The notes beneath the pieces are model-generated. The model was not told the DNA's origin, made no database searches, and worked only from the letters and a program-made list of their open reading frames with translations. DNA of 64,000 bases, from assembly GCA_002314795.1 (NCBI GenBank), contig DCHI01000045.1, forward strand, positions 1-64,000. Direction: 5' to 3'. The DNA is from Bacteroidales bacterium UBA1756. Lineage in GTDB: Bacteria > Bacteroidota > Bacteroidia > Bacteroidales > WCHB1-69. Of this stretch, positions 33,817-40,655 are shown in pieces (the first letter of the stretch is position 1; each line of letters begins with the position of its first letter). The position numbers and the translations under genes are program-made.

Positions 33817-33881
33817 GGACGCCATAGTAGGGACGCCATAGTAGGGACGCCACAATGTGACGTCCCTACTATGTGACGTCC
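33813..33881 (+). repeat. GTAGGGACGCCATA repeat and palindrome at the end of the S41 gene
   Basis: Two perfect 14-bp direct copies GTAGGGACGCCATA (33813-33826 and 33827-33840) precede a third, GTAGGGACGCCACA (33841-33854). The inverted copy TGTGACGTCCCTAC (33856-33869) gives a stem of 13 of 14 pairs. A partial further copy, TGTGACGTCC, ends at 33881. The stop codon of the S41 gene is the TAG of the first unit. A related element lies at 38271-38319. Confidence 0.9.
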
Positions 33882-33910
33882 ACACGATGTGAAATGCCGT
33901 TTTATTATGA

Positions 33911-35053
33911 TTATCCCCTCCGAAGGGTGATTATACAGATTTCGGCCCACGCGCCGAAACGGAAGGGGATACCGCCGCCAACGCCTGTGGAAACGAACAA
34001 ATTTTGTCCATCCTGCTCATAGACTCCGGACCATTCCGGATATTTCAGCATCACCGGACTGAGGTTCCCGATTCGGAACTGCATCGCGTGCGTGTGTCCG
34101 GAAAGCATCAACGGAATGTCGGTTTGAGGCAAAATTTCCATTTGCCAATGGGATGGGTCGTGGGATAAAAGAATGCTGAAGATGCTGTCATTCAGTCCGA
34201 TTCGTGCTTTGTTGATGTCGCCCTTGCAAGGGAACGGAGGCCGCCCCACATTTTCGACGCCAATGATGGCGATTTCCGCTCTGTTGCGTCTTATGACGCG
34301 GTTTTCATTCCGCAGCAGCGTCCAGCCCATAGCCCGTTCCGTACGAATGACATTTTGTAACTCTCGTTGTATCACCTCTTTTTGATGATGGTGATTGTAG
34401 TAGCAGTAGTCGTGATTCCCTAAAACGGAAAAAACGCCGTCCGGAGCCGACAAGGAGGAAAGGAGCGTCTGGAACGGCACGATTTCTTGTGCGCCGGAGT
34501 TGACCAAGTCGCCGGTAAAAACGATGAGGTCGGGTTTCAGTTCCTGTACTTTTTCTACAATTTGAGAAGGGAATGTCGTGTCGGCTCCGTACGTACCAAT
34601 GTGCAAATCAGATATTTGTACGATTCTGTAACCGTCAAATTCTTCGGGAAGATTACTAAAAGAAAGCGTCTCTTCGTGGAGGACGATGTGACGCTGTCCG
34701 AAAGTACATCCGTAAATCATAATGCCCAAGGTGATGATTCCTCCCACAAGGGCTCCCAGCAATTCCCATCTTTTTACTCTTTTCCAGAAAATTCCAACAA
34801 TACGGAAAAGTATTGAAATACAGGAAAATGAAAATTTTGGAAGAGCAAGACAAATGAGAATATAGAAGAATGTCTTAGAAAAGATGAGCGTAGGAATCCC
34901 ACCCCAAAAGAGGCAGGCACAAACGATAGCCAAAAGCGTTGGCAAAAAATGAAGTAACTTCCAATACCACTTTTTCTTTTTTAAAAAAGTAAATGAGATG
35001 TAAAAGTCTGGTAGTAAAAGTATTGAGAAAAATGCTATGGCAAAGATTTTCAT
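33911..35053 (-). CDS. Membrane-anchored metallophosphoesterase (YkuE/YaeI-like)
   Basis: This 380-residue protein has about four N-terminal membrane segments (residues 1-130) and a C-terminal calcineurin-type domain. Metal-binding motifs are ISDLHIGTYG near 160, FTGDLVNSG near 197, GNHDYCYYNHH near 227, LLSHDPSHW near 311 and LSGHTHAMQF near 334. The ATG at 35053 was chosen because the longer frame crosses the promoter box at 35116-35123. Relatives act on lipid-linked phosphates such as UDP-diacylglucosamine, but the substrate cannot be read here. Confidence 0.88.
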   Translation of the reverse strand: MKIFAIAFFSILLLPDFYISFTFLKKKKWYWKLLHFLPTLLAIVCACLFWGGIPTLIFSKTFFYILICLALPKFSFSCISILFRIVGIFWKRVKRWELLGALVGGIITLGIMIYGCTFGQRHIVLHEETLSFSNLPEEFDGYRIVQISDLHIGTYGADTTFPSQIVEKVQELKPDLIVFTGDLVNSGAQEIVPFQTLLSSLSAPDGVFSVLGNHDYCYYNHHHQKEVIQRELQNVIRTERAMGWTLLRNENRVIRRNRAEIAIIGVENVGRPPFPCKGDINKARIGLNDSIFSILLSHDPSHWQMEILPQTDIPLMLSGHTHAMQFRIGNLSPVMLKYPEWSGVYEQDGQNLFVSTGVGGGIPFRFGAWAEICIITLRRG

Positions 35054-35115
35054 AAATGTGCGTTTTTTTACTTTCGGATTGATTTTCAACAGGTTATAAT
35101 CCGTGAAAAAGAATG

Positions 35116-35123
35116 CAAAAGTA
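35116..35123 (-). promoter_or_regulatory. TAnnTTTG promoter box of the metallophosphoesterase gene
   Basis: The minus strand reads TACTTTTGC 62 nt before the ATG at 35053. It fixes the gene start downstream of the longest open frame. Confidence 0.7.
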
Positions 35124-35184
35124 TGAAAAACTATTCGTATTGCCGGAATCAAATTTTGAAAAATGATTCTCTCTCCCTCCCCCT

Positions 35185-35247
35185 TTACAAACCTTAAAAA
35201 CTTTATAAACTTTACGAACTTTACAAACTTTACAAACTTTACAAACT
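35185..35247 (+). repeat. Nonamer tandem array (7 copies) abutting the promoter of a small secreted protein
   Basis: Seven 9-bp units fill 35185-35247: TTACAAACC, TTAAAAACT, TTATAAACT, TTACGAACT and three perfect TTACAAACT. The array ends 6 bp before the TATCTTTG box at 35254. Orientation relative to the promoter is the same as at aspC and nusB. Confidence 0.92.
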
Positions 35248-35253
35248 TCTTCC

Positions 35254-35261
35254 TATCTTTG
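35254..35261 (+). promoter_or_regulatory. TAnnTTTG promoter box downstream of the nonamer array
   Basis: TATCTTTGCC lies 19 nt before the ATG at 35281. As at aspC, the array replaces any -33 element. Confidence 0.75.
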
Positions 35262-35280
35262 CCACCTCAAAATTTTAAAT

Positions 35281-35754
35281 ATGAAACATCTGATAATGAA
35301 ATTGTTGTGCATTTCCGTTTTATTGATTTGCGTTTCTTTCGTTTCGGCGCAGAATGAAAACGGAGGCGTTCGCATCAGTTTCGGCAACGATGCCGAGTAT
35401 GTGGAACCCAAAACTTTGTCCGGTGATGACCCAGCGGTTCCGGCAAAACCCAAACGCCATTTTTCGACAAACAGCATCATTCTCAATCAAATATTGGAGA
35501 GTTGCGACGAAGGTTATGAATCTTTTAACACGACGTTTGAAAAGTTGCAAAATCGTGGGAAAGTAGTTCTCGGAAATGATGATAATCACGCGGATTGCTT
35601 CGCCGTTGTTTATAACTTGGAGAGCAAAAAGATTGTCGCCGTGATGGATAAAGGTTTTGGAAAAAGAATGAATCTGCTTGATAATCAGTTTGAAAAGGAT
35701 GACTTGTATCCGCAAGAAACGTTTGGTCGTATCTTCTTTTTGATAGAAGAATAA
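35281..35754 (+). CDS. Small secreted protein, unknown function
   Basis: This 157-residue protein has a signal peptide (LCISVLLICVSFVSAQ, cleavage near residue 24). The mature part has a proline-rich linker (PAVPAKPKRH) and then a compact domain with LNQILESCDEGYESF and NLESKKIVAVMDKGFGKRMN. No family was recognised. It is a single gene between its own promoter and that of comM. Its promoter carries the largest promoter-adjacent nonamer array, so its level may vary between strains; that is inference. Confidence 0.75.
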   Translation: MKHLIMKLLCISVLLICVSFVSAQNENGGVRISFGNDAEYVEPKTLSGDDPAVPAKPKRHFSTNSIILNQILESCDEGYESFNTTFEKLQNRGKVVLGNDDNHADCFAVVYNLESKKIVAVMDKGFGKRMNLLDNQFEKDDLYPQETFGRIFFLIEE

Positions 35755-35795
35755 AAAGTTTTCAACAACACTTGAAATCGGCTGCCCGTTGGCAG

Positions 35796-35803
35796 TATCT
35801 TTG
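35796..35803 (+). promoter_or_regulatory. TAnnTTTG promoter box of comM/yifB
   Basis: TATCTTTGCC lies 36 nt before the ATG at 35840 and rules out the longer open frame. Confidence 0.75.
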
Positions 35804-35839
35804 CCGCCGTTAATCTTAACTAATTCTAAATATAACGGT

Positions 35840-37381
35840 ATGCTCATACGCACTCATAGTTGTGCCTTGATGGGGGTGGCGGCGGTTCCCATCACGGTAG
35901 AAGTCAATGTGGAAATCGGAGTCGGCTATTTTCTGGTCGGGCTTCCTGACAGTGCCATCAAGGAAAGCCAACACCGGATTGATACGGCACTGAAGAATTA
36001 TAACTACCGGATTCCCGGGAAAAAAATTGTTATCAATATGGCGCCGGCCGACATACGGAAGGAGGGCGCGGCCTTCGACTTGACGTTGGCCGTCGGTATT
36101 CTGATTGCCTCCGGACAAATTTCCAGCGCCGATTTTGTGGAAGACTACTATATCTTAGGGGAACTTTCGTTGGACGGAACCTTGCAGTCCGTGAAAGGCG
36201 CGCTGCCCGTCGCCATTGAAGCCAAACGGCGAGGGAAAAAAGGCGTGATTCTTCCCGCACAAAATGCCCGAGAAGCTGCCATCGTGGATGGTATCGAAAT
36301 CCTTGGCGTAGAGAATATTAAGCAGGTGATTGACTTTTTTAATGGCGAGGGAACTATTGAAAAAACGACCATCAACATCCGAGACGAATTTCAGAAAAGT
36401 CTGAACAATTATGAGTTTGATTTTTCCGATGTGAAAGGACAGGAGAACATCAAACGGGCGCTGGAAATTGCTGCCGCCGGTGGCCATAACGTCATTCTGA
36501 TTGGCCCTCCCGGCTCGGGTAAGACGATGTTGGCCAAGCGTTTGCCGTCCATTCTGCCACCGCTCACGTTGGACGAGGCGTTGGAGACGACCAAAATACA
36601 TTCGGTGGCGGGCAAAATGAGCCGCTACTCCTCCTTGATTTGTGTCCGCCCCTTCCGGGCTCCGCACCATACCATCAGCGATGTCGCGTTGGTCGGAGGC
36701 GGCCAGCACCCTCAGCCCGGAGAGATTTCCCTGGCGCACAACGGCGTCCTCTTCTTAGACGAACTGACGGAGATGAACCGCGCCACACTCGAAGTCCTTA
36801 GGCAGCCGCTGGAAGACCGCTGCATTACGATTTCCCGTTCCAAATACACGGTTGATTTTCCCGCCTCTTTTATGCTGATTGCAGCGATGAACCCGTGCCC
36901 CTGCGGCAACTACAACAATCCCAAGATTCCGTGTACGTGTGCGCCCGGTGTCGTCCAGAAATATTTGAGCCGTATTTCGGGACCGTTGCTCGACCGTATC
37001 GACCTTCACGTGGAGGTGAAACCGTTGAGCAATGACGAACTTTTGACAAAGGCAAAGGGAGAGTCCAGCTTGTCCGTACGCGAGCGAGTGGTTCGAGCAC
37101 GTAACATTCAAGCCGAACGCTACCGCGACTGTTCCGAAATTCACTGTAATGCCCAGGTCAATACGAAACTATTTCACCAATACTGTGCCATTGACGAAGA
37201 TTGTAAGAATTTGATGAAGGGAGCGATGGACCGGCTCGGACTTTCAGCCCGTGCCTACGACCGCATTTTAAAGGTGGCCCGCACAATTGCCGACTTGGAC
37301 GGTAGCCCGAACATCGGCTTTGAACATCTTTCCGAAGCCATCAACTTCCGAAGTTTGGACCGTGACAGTTGGGGAAGATGA
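35840..37381 (+). CDS. YifB/ComM family Mg-chelatase-like AAA+ ATPase
   Basis: This 513-residue protein has an N-terminal Lon-protease-like S5 fold domain (residues 1-170, starting MLIRTHSCALMGVAAVPITV). The AAA+ Mg-chelatase core follows, with Walker A GPPGSGKTMLAKRLP near 224, Walker B-type GVLFLDELTEMNR near 308 and AAMNPCPCGNYNNP near 355, then a C-terminal helical domain. ComM is a hexameric helicase that helps branch migration during integration of foreign DNA in naturally competent bacteria. The S1/P1 nuclease gene follows after 61 bp. Confidence 0.93.
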   Translation: MLIRTHSCALMGVAAVPITVEVNVEIGVGYFLVGLPDSAIKESQHRIDTALKNYNYRIPGKKIVINMAPADIRKEGAAFDLTLAVGILIASGQISSADFVEDYYILGELSLDGTLQSVKGALPVAIEAKRRGKKGVILPAQNAREAAIVDGIEILGVENIKQVIDFFNGEGTIEKTTINIRDEFQKSLNNYEFDFSDVKGQENIKRALEIAAAGGHNVILIGPPGSGKTMLAKRLPSILPPLTLDEALETTKIHSVAGKMSRYSSLICVRPFRAPHHTISDVALVGGGQHPQPGEISLAHNGVLFLDELTEMNRATLEVLRQPLEDRCITISRSKYTVDFPASFMLIAAMNPCPCGNYNNPKIPCTCAPGVVQKYLSRISGPLLDRIDLHVEVKPLSNDELLTKAKGESSLSVRERVVRARNIQAERYRDCSEIHCNAQVNTKLFHQYCAIDEDCKNLMKGAMDRLGLSARAYDRILKVARTIADLDGSPNIGFEHLSEAINFRSLDRDSWGR

Positions 37382-37442
37382 TGGACCTACTTTATACGAT
37401 TGCCTCATTTTTGACGTTTTACTTATCTTTAAAAATGAAATT

Positions 37443-38225
37443 ATGCGCAAACTGATTGGTTCCCTTATCCTTCTTGCTTTCCTGATTCCTGTGCAAAATG
37501 TTTTTGCTTGGGGACAAAAAGGCCACCGGATTATCGGTGAAATTGCATACCACCATCTTACAAAAAAAGCGAAGAAAAATATTGATAAAATATTGGGAAT
37601 CAATGGAATGGTTTATTGGGGAAATTGGGCGGACGAGATTCGGAGCGACACCATTTACGCCAACGCCTACGATTGGCATTTTCAGGATTTGGACGGAGGA
37701 ATGACCGATTCCGCCGTTGTGGCTACGCTCACGTACTATCCGGAAAAGGGAGGCCGGTTGTGGTTCGCTGTCGATAGCTTGTCGTCCGTTCTTCGTCACG
37801 AACCCAACAGCTTCGATGCGTTGCGTTTTTTCGTCCATTTGATTGGCGATTGTTTCTGTCCAATGCATACCGCCCATTTTGATGACTTGGGTGGTAACAA
37901 AGTGAAAATAAAATGGTTCGGCGAAAGTGCGAATCTTCATCGTATCTGGGATTCCGACCTTATCAACGCCCGCGGGTACAGCTATACCGAGTACGCCGAA
38001 TATTTGGAACATCAATTTTCCAATCAACAGACGACGATTGAAAAAATGTCGAGAGCGGAGTTGGTTTTGAAAAATTACAATCTTTGCAACGACATTTACG
38101 CGTACCAGGCAGCCGGAGACACCAATACCTATCACTATATTTATCGTTTTGCAAACGAGATGGAGTGGCGGCTTTATGCGGCGGGAATCCGTCTGGCCAA
38201 ATTGTTGAACGAGATTTACGGGTAG
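37443..38225 (+). CDS. S1/P1 family zinc-dependent nuclease (secreted)
   Basis: This 260-residue protein has a signal peptide ending VQNVFA before WGQKGHRIIGE. Cleavage there exposes the N-terminal Trp that binds zinc in this family, with the following His. Other ligands are visible in NWADEIRSD, YDWHFQDLD, VHLIGDCFCPMHTAH and NLHRIWDSDLI. It should degrade single-stranded DNA and RNA outside the cytoplasm, probably for nucleotide scavenging. The ATG at 37443 was chosen because it begins the signal peptide. TATCTTTA (37424-37431) is a weak promoter candidate. Confidence 0.92.
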   Translation: MRKLIGSLILLAFLIPVQNVFAWGQKGHRIIGEIAYHHLTKKAKKNIDKILGINGMVYWGNWADEIRSDTIYANAYDWHFQDLDGGMTDSAVVATLTYYPEKGGRLWFAVDSLSSVLRHEPNSFDALRFFVHLIGDCFCPMHTAHFDDLGGNKVKIKWFGESANLHRIWDSDLINARGYSYTEYAEYLEHQFSNQQTTIEKMSRAELVLKNYNLCNDIYAYQAAGDTNTYHYIYRFANEMEWRLYAAGIRLAKLLNEIYG

Positions 38226-38233
38226 GTTAGTAG

Positions 38234-38269
38234 GGTTTGTAAAGTTTATAAAGTTCGTAAGGTTCGTAA
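38234..38269 (+). repeat. Nonamer tandem array (4 copies) after the nuclease gene
   Basis: GGTTTGTAA, AGTTTATAA, AGTTCGTAA and GGTTCGTAA fill 38234-38269. The array runs directly into the palindromic repeat at 38271. It lies between convergent genes and has no promoter box next to it. Confidence 0.85.
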
Positions 38270-38270
38270 G

Positions 38271-38319
38271 GTAGGCGCGTCACATTGTGGCGCGCCTACT
38301 TTTATTGTGGCGCGCCTAC
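38271..38319 (+). repeat. GTAGGCGCGTCACA palindrome with an extra half copy
   Basis: GTAGGCGCGTCACA (38271-38284) and TGTGGCGCGCCTAC (38286-38299) form a 14-bp stem with one T-G pair and a 1-nt spacer. TGTGGCGCGCCTAC is repeated at 38306-38319. The layout (stem plus extra right half) mirrors the element at 33813-33881, and the ends GTAGG/CCTAC are shared. Confidence 0.88.
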
Positions 38320-38354
38320 TGTTTCCGTTTCATATATATGTTTTGTTCCTTAAG

Positions 38355-38403
38355 CAGCCCTGGAAGGGCTGTATTTCAGTATCCCTATACAAGCCCGAAG
38401 GGC
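38355..38403 (+). repeat. REP-like pair of small hairpins
   Basis: CAGCCCT/AGGGCTG (38355-38371, loop GGA) and GCCC/GGGC (38393-38403, loop GAA) are two GC-rich hairpins in an AT-rich context. Similar short hairpin elements are dispersed in many Bacteroidales genomes. No gene is visible between 38226 and 38460 apart from this and the two preceding repeats. Confidence 0.55.
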
Positions 38404-38460
38404 GCAGTGTGTGTGGTGGACCGTATCACTTACAGGACGGGAAGACGTACGGAGCAAGCA

Positions 38461-39543
38461 TTACAAGTTAATCTTTTCCGCCTGCTCGAAGGTGCGGTGC
38501 GCCCGTTGTGTGTTGTACTCCGATTCTCCAAAAACGGTGTCGTAGAAGAATTTAAGTCCCATTTCCCCGCCGCCTTGACGAATAATGTGAATGACACACA
38601 GGTTCTGCAATGCGAGGGAAAGCGCCACAATATCCAAGTCGGTTCCGGCCAATTGTGTGAGTGCCAACTTATAGGCGCCGTCGCTATTCTCTTTGATGAG
38701 CCGCTCAATGTCACCTAATGTTTTGAAATTGAGTTTCAAGAGGCCGCCCAAATAGCGTATCAGGTTGTCTTCGCATATTTCGGCTTGATTGATGGTGGCA
38801 ATTTTGTCGATGAGTTTTTTGAAAGGGAAAAGCGACAAGTAACTGCGGAACGTATCGCCGTCCAAAGGAACTTCGTCGAAATTGCCGTCGGCGACGAGCG
38901 ATTGCACGCTGCGACGGTAGTCGGTGATTTCCATACGGATGCGGCTGAATTGCTCGTCCGCCAACTCCAGCATACCGGCAATGCGGTTCAGATTGCGCAG
39001 GTGTTCTTTCGGTACCTCGATGCCGGACTTGTAACCTGTGTCGTGGTACATTGTGGCCCACACGTGCTGAAGCGCCGTACGCATCTGGATTTCAAAACGA
39101 TAATCGTTGATTTCTGGATGTGCCGGATCTTCGTACAATGCCTTGGGAATACGGCAGATGTAGTGCAACGACATATAACCGAACTGGTCCAAATCCAATG
39201 CCTTGCGCTTATCGACCGATTCGTTCCAGTCAATGTCAAAAATCTTGTTGATGAGGGCGCCGATTTTATCCACTTCATCTGTATAAAAAGTGATGACGCG
39301 GGCGCCCAAAATGTCGGTGAGGTCGCTCAACATCGCGTACTTGTGCCCTTTCAGCTCCAATTTCCCGGCAAGACTTTTCTCTTTTTTGACACGAGTTTCG
39401 ATAGCATTGACATACAGCCCATTATCTTTAATGCATTGTTCCAGACTGTTGCGAACAATCTCTTCCATTTTTAAAAAAGAGTCATAATTTTCTTGATATT
39501 CTTCAAGAATCATCTGGCAGTGAAGATCGAGGTTGTAATTCAT
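38461..39543 (-). CDS. RelA/SpoT-type nucleotidyltransferase ((p)ppGpp synthetase-like, no hydrolase)
   Basis: This 360-residue protein has a RelA_SpoT synthetase domain (about 40-200): LTDILGARVITF, the FGYMSLHYIC segment (GYxSxH) and FEIQMRTALQHVWATMYHD followed by TGYKSG. There is no HD hydrolase domain and no TGS/ACT regulatory part. The C-terminal 130 residues are helical. It is therefore a small alarmone synthetase or a related pyrophosphate-transfer enzyme. Where RelA has EHxxxYK, this protein has YHDTGYK, so its product is not certain. It starts 2 bp after the ABC ATPase gene, as the last gene of the dapB operon. Confidence 0.82.
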   Translation of the reverse strand: MNYNLDLHCQMILEEYQENYDSFLKMEEIVRNSLEQCIKDNGLYVNAIETRVKKEKSLAGKLELKGHKYAMLSDLTDILGARVITFYTDEVDKIGALINKIFDIDWNESVDKRKALDLDQFGYMSLHYICRIPKALYEDPAHPEINDYRFEIQMRTALQHVWATMYHDTGYKSGIEVPKEHLRNLNRIAGMLELADEQFSRIRMEITDYRRSVQSLVADGNFDEVPLDGDTFRSYLSLFPFKKLIDKIATINQAEICEDNLIRYLGGLLKLNFKTLGDIERLIKENSDGAYKLALTQLAGTDLDIVALSLALQNLCVIHIIRQGGGEMGLKFFYDTVFGESEYNTQRAHRTFEQAEKINL

Positions 39544-39545
39544 AA

Positions 39546-40640
39546 CTATTTATCTTTTAGTTGCAAATGAATGATTTTGCCATTGTCTGTTGCTTCTTCC
39601 GTCATCGTTTCGCAAAAACCTTTAACAAGCATCATAGAGAGGTCGTCCACGCTCTCTTGCGACAAGAGGGGCTGTGTGGAATCAGTTGCGATTTCAAAGT
39701 CGATGGAAATGGAAAAGTCCTTTTCTGAATAGTTGATAACGATATGAACGGGCTTGTACTGAGGGATGATGTGGACTAACATTTCCTCAATAATCAGTTG
39801 GAAAGTGATGTATTTTTTTCCTAACGAATATTTGAGACAGAAATTTTCAATCTGTCCGTTCATCTGGTACAAGTCGTAATTTTCATCCTTGATGTTAAAA
39901 TCAAGACTTCTGATTCTGTTTATAAATGCTTTTGTAACAGATTTTTGAGGATTTCCGAAGATTTGATCGGGTGTACCTTCTTCGTACAGGATGCCATCGT
40001 ACATAAAGAAAATACGGCTGCTGACGTCGCGGGCGAATTTCATTTCGTGGGTAACGATGGCCATCGTCATTCCTTGGCGGGCAAGCTGCCGGATGACGCT
40101 GAGCACTTCGCTGACCATCGTGGGGTCGAGGGCGGAGGTGGGTTCATCGAACAGAATGATTTCCGGATTCATAGATAGGCAGCGGGCGATGGCAACACGC
40201 TGTTTCTGTCCGCCCGAAAGTTCCTTCGGCATAGCATTCGCCTTGTCGGCCAAACCTACCATCCGAAGCAGTTCCATTCCTCGCTTCTTTGCATCTTCCT
40301 CACTCATTCCCAATAATTTGCGTGGTCCGATGGTGACATTGTCGATGATGGACAAATGTTCGAAAAGATTGAAGGATTGGAAAACCATTCCCATTTTTTG
40401 ACGCACCTTGTTGATGTCTGTATTCTTGTCTAAAATATTCACTCCATCAATGATAATGGAGCCGCTTGTGGGTTCTTCCAAACGGTTGATACAGCGCAAG
40501 AAAGTACTTTTCCCAGTTCCAGACGGACCGATAATGGAGATGACTTCGCCTTTTTTGATTTCACAATTCACGTCCCGAAGCACGCAGAAAGGTTCTGCTT
40601 TATCGGTATATATTTTTGATAAATGACTAATTGTAATCAT
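39546..40640 (-). CDS. Polar amino acid ABC transporter ATPase (GlnQ-like) with extra C-terminal domain
   Basis: Residues 1-245 form a GlnQ-type ATPase: Walker A GPSGTGKS near 37, LSGGQKQRVAIAR near 142 and IILFDEPTSALD near 161. GlnQ proteins normally end near residue 245. This one continues to 364 with a domain containing FQLIIEEMLVHII, VINYSEKDFSISIDF and a glycine-poor ending NGKIIHLQLKDK. The pattern resembles a degenerate GHKL (RsbW-like) fold whose N-box Asn is missing. It may be a regulatory domain. The gene sits between the fused binding protein/permease and the alarmone-type synthetase, with gaps of 15 and 2 bp. Confidence 0.88.
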   Translation of the reverse strand: MITISHLSKIYTDKAEPFCVLRDVNCEIKKGEVISIIGPSGTGKSTFLRCINRLEEPTSGSIIIDGVNILDKNTDINKVRQKMGMVFQSFNLFEHLSIIDNVTIGPRKLLGMSEEDAKKRGMELLRMVGLADKANAMPKELSGGQKQRVAIARCLSMNPEIILFDEPTSALDPTMVSEVLSVIRQLARQGMTMAIVTHEMKFARDVSSRIFFMYDGILYEEGTPDQIFGNPQKSVTKAFINRIRSLDFNIKDENYDLYQMNGQIENFCLKYSLGKKYITFQLIIEEMLVHIIPQYKPVHIVINYSEKDFSISIDFEIATDSTQPLLSQESVDDLSMMLVKGFCETMTEEATDNGKIIHLQLKDK

Positions 40641-40655
40641 ATAATTGGTTTGAAA

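Noticed and set aside
38281..38460. Possible insertion-sequence remnant between the nuclease and synthetase genes
   Set aside because: No transposase codons or terminal inverted repeats with target duplication; the visible structure is explained by short palindromic repeats.
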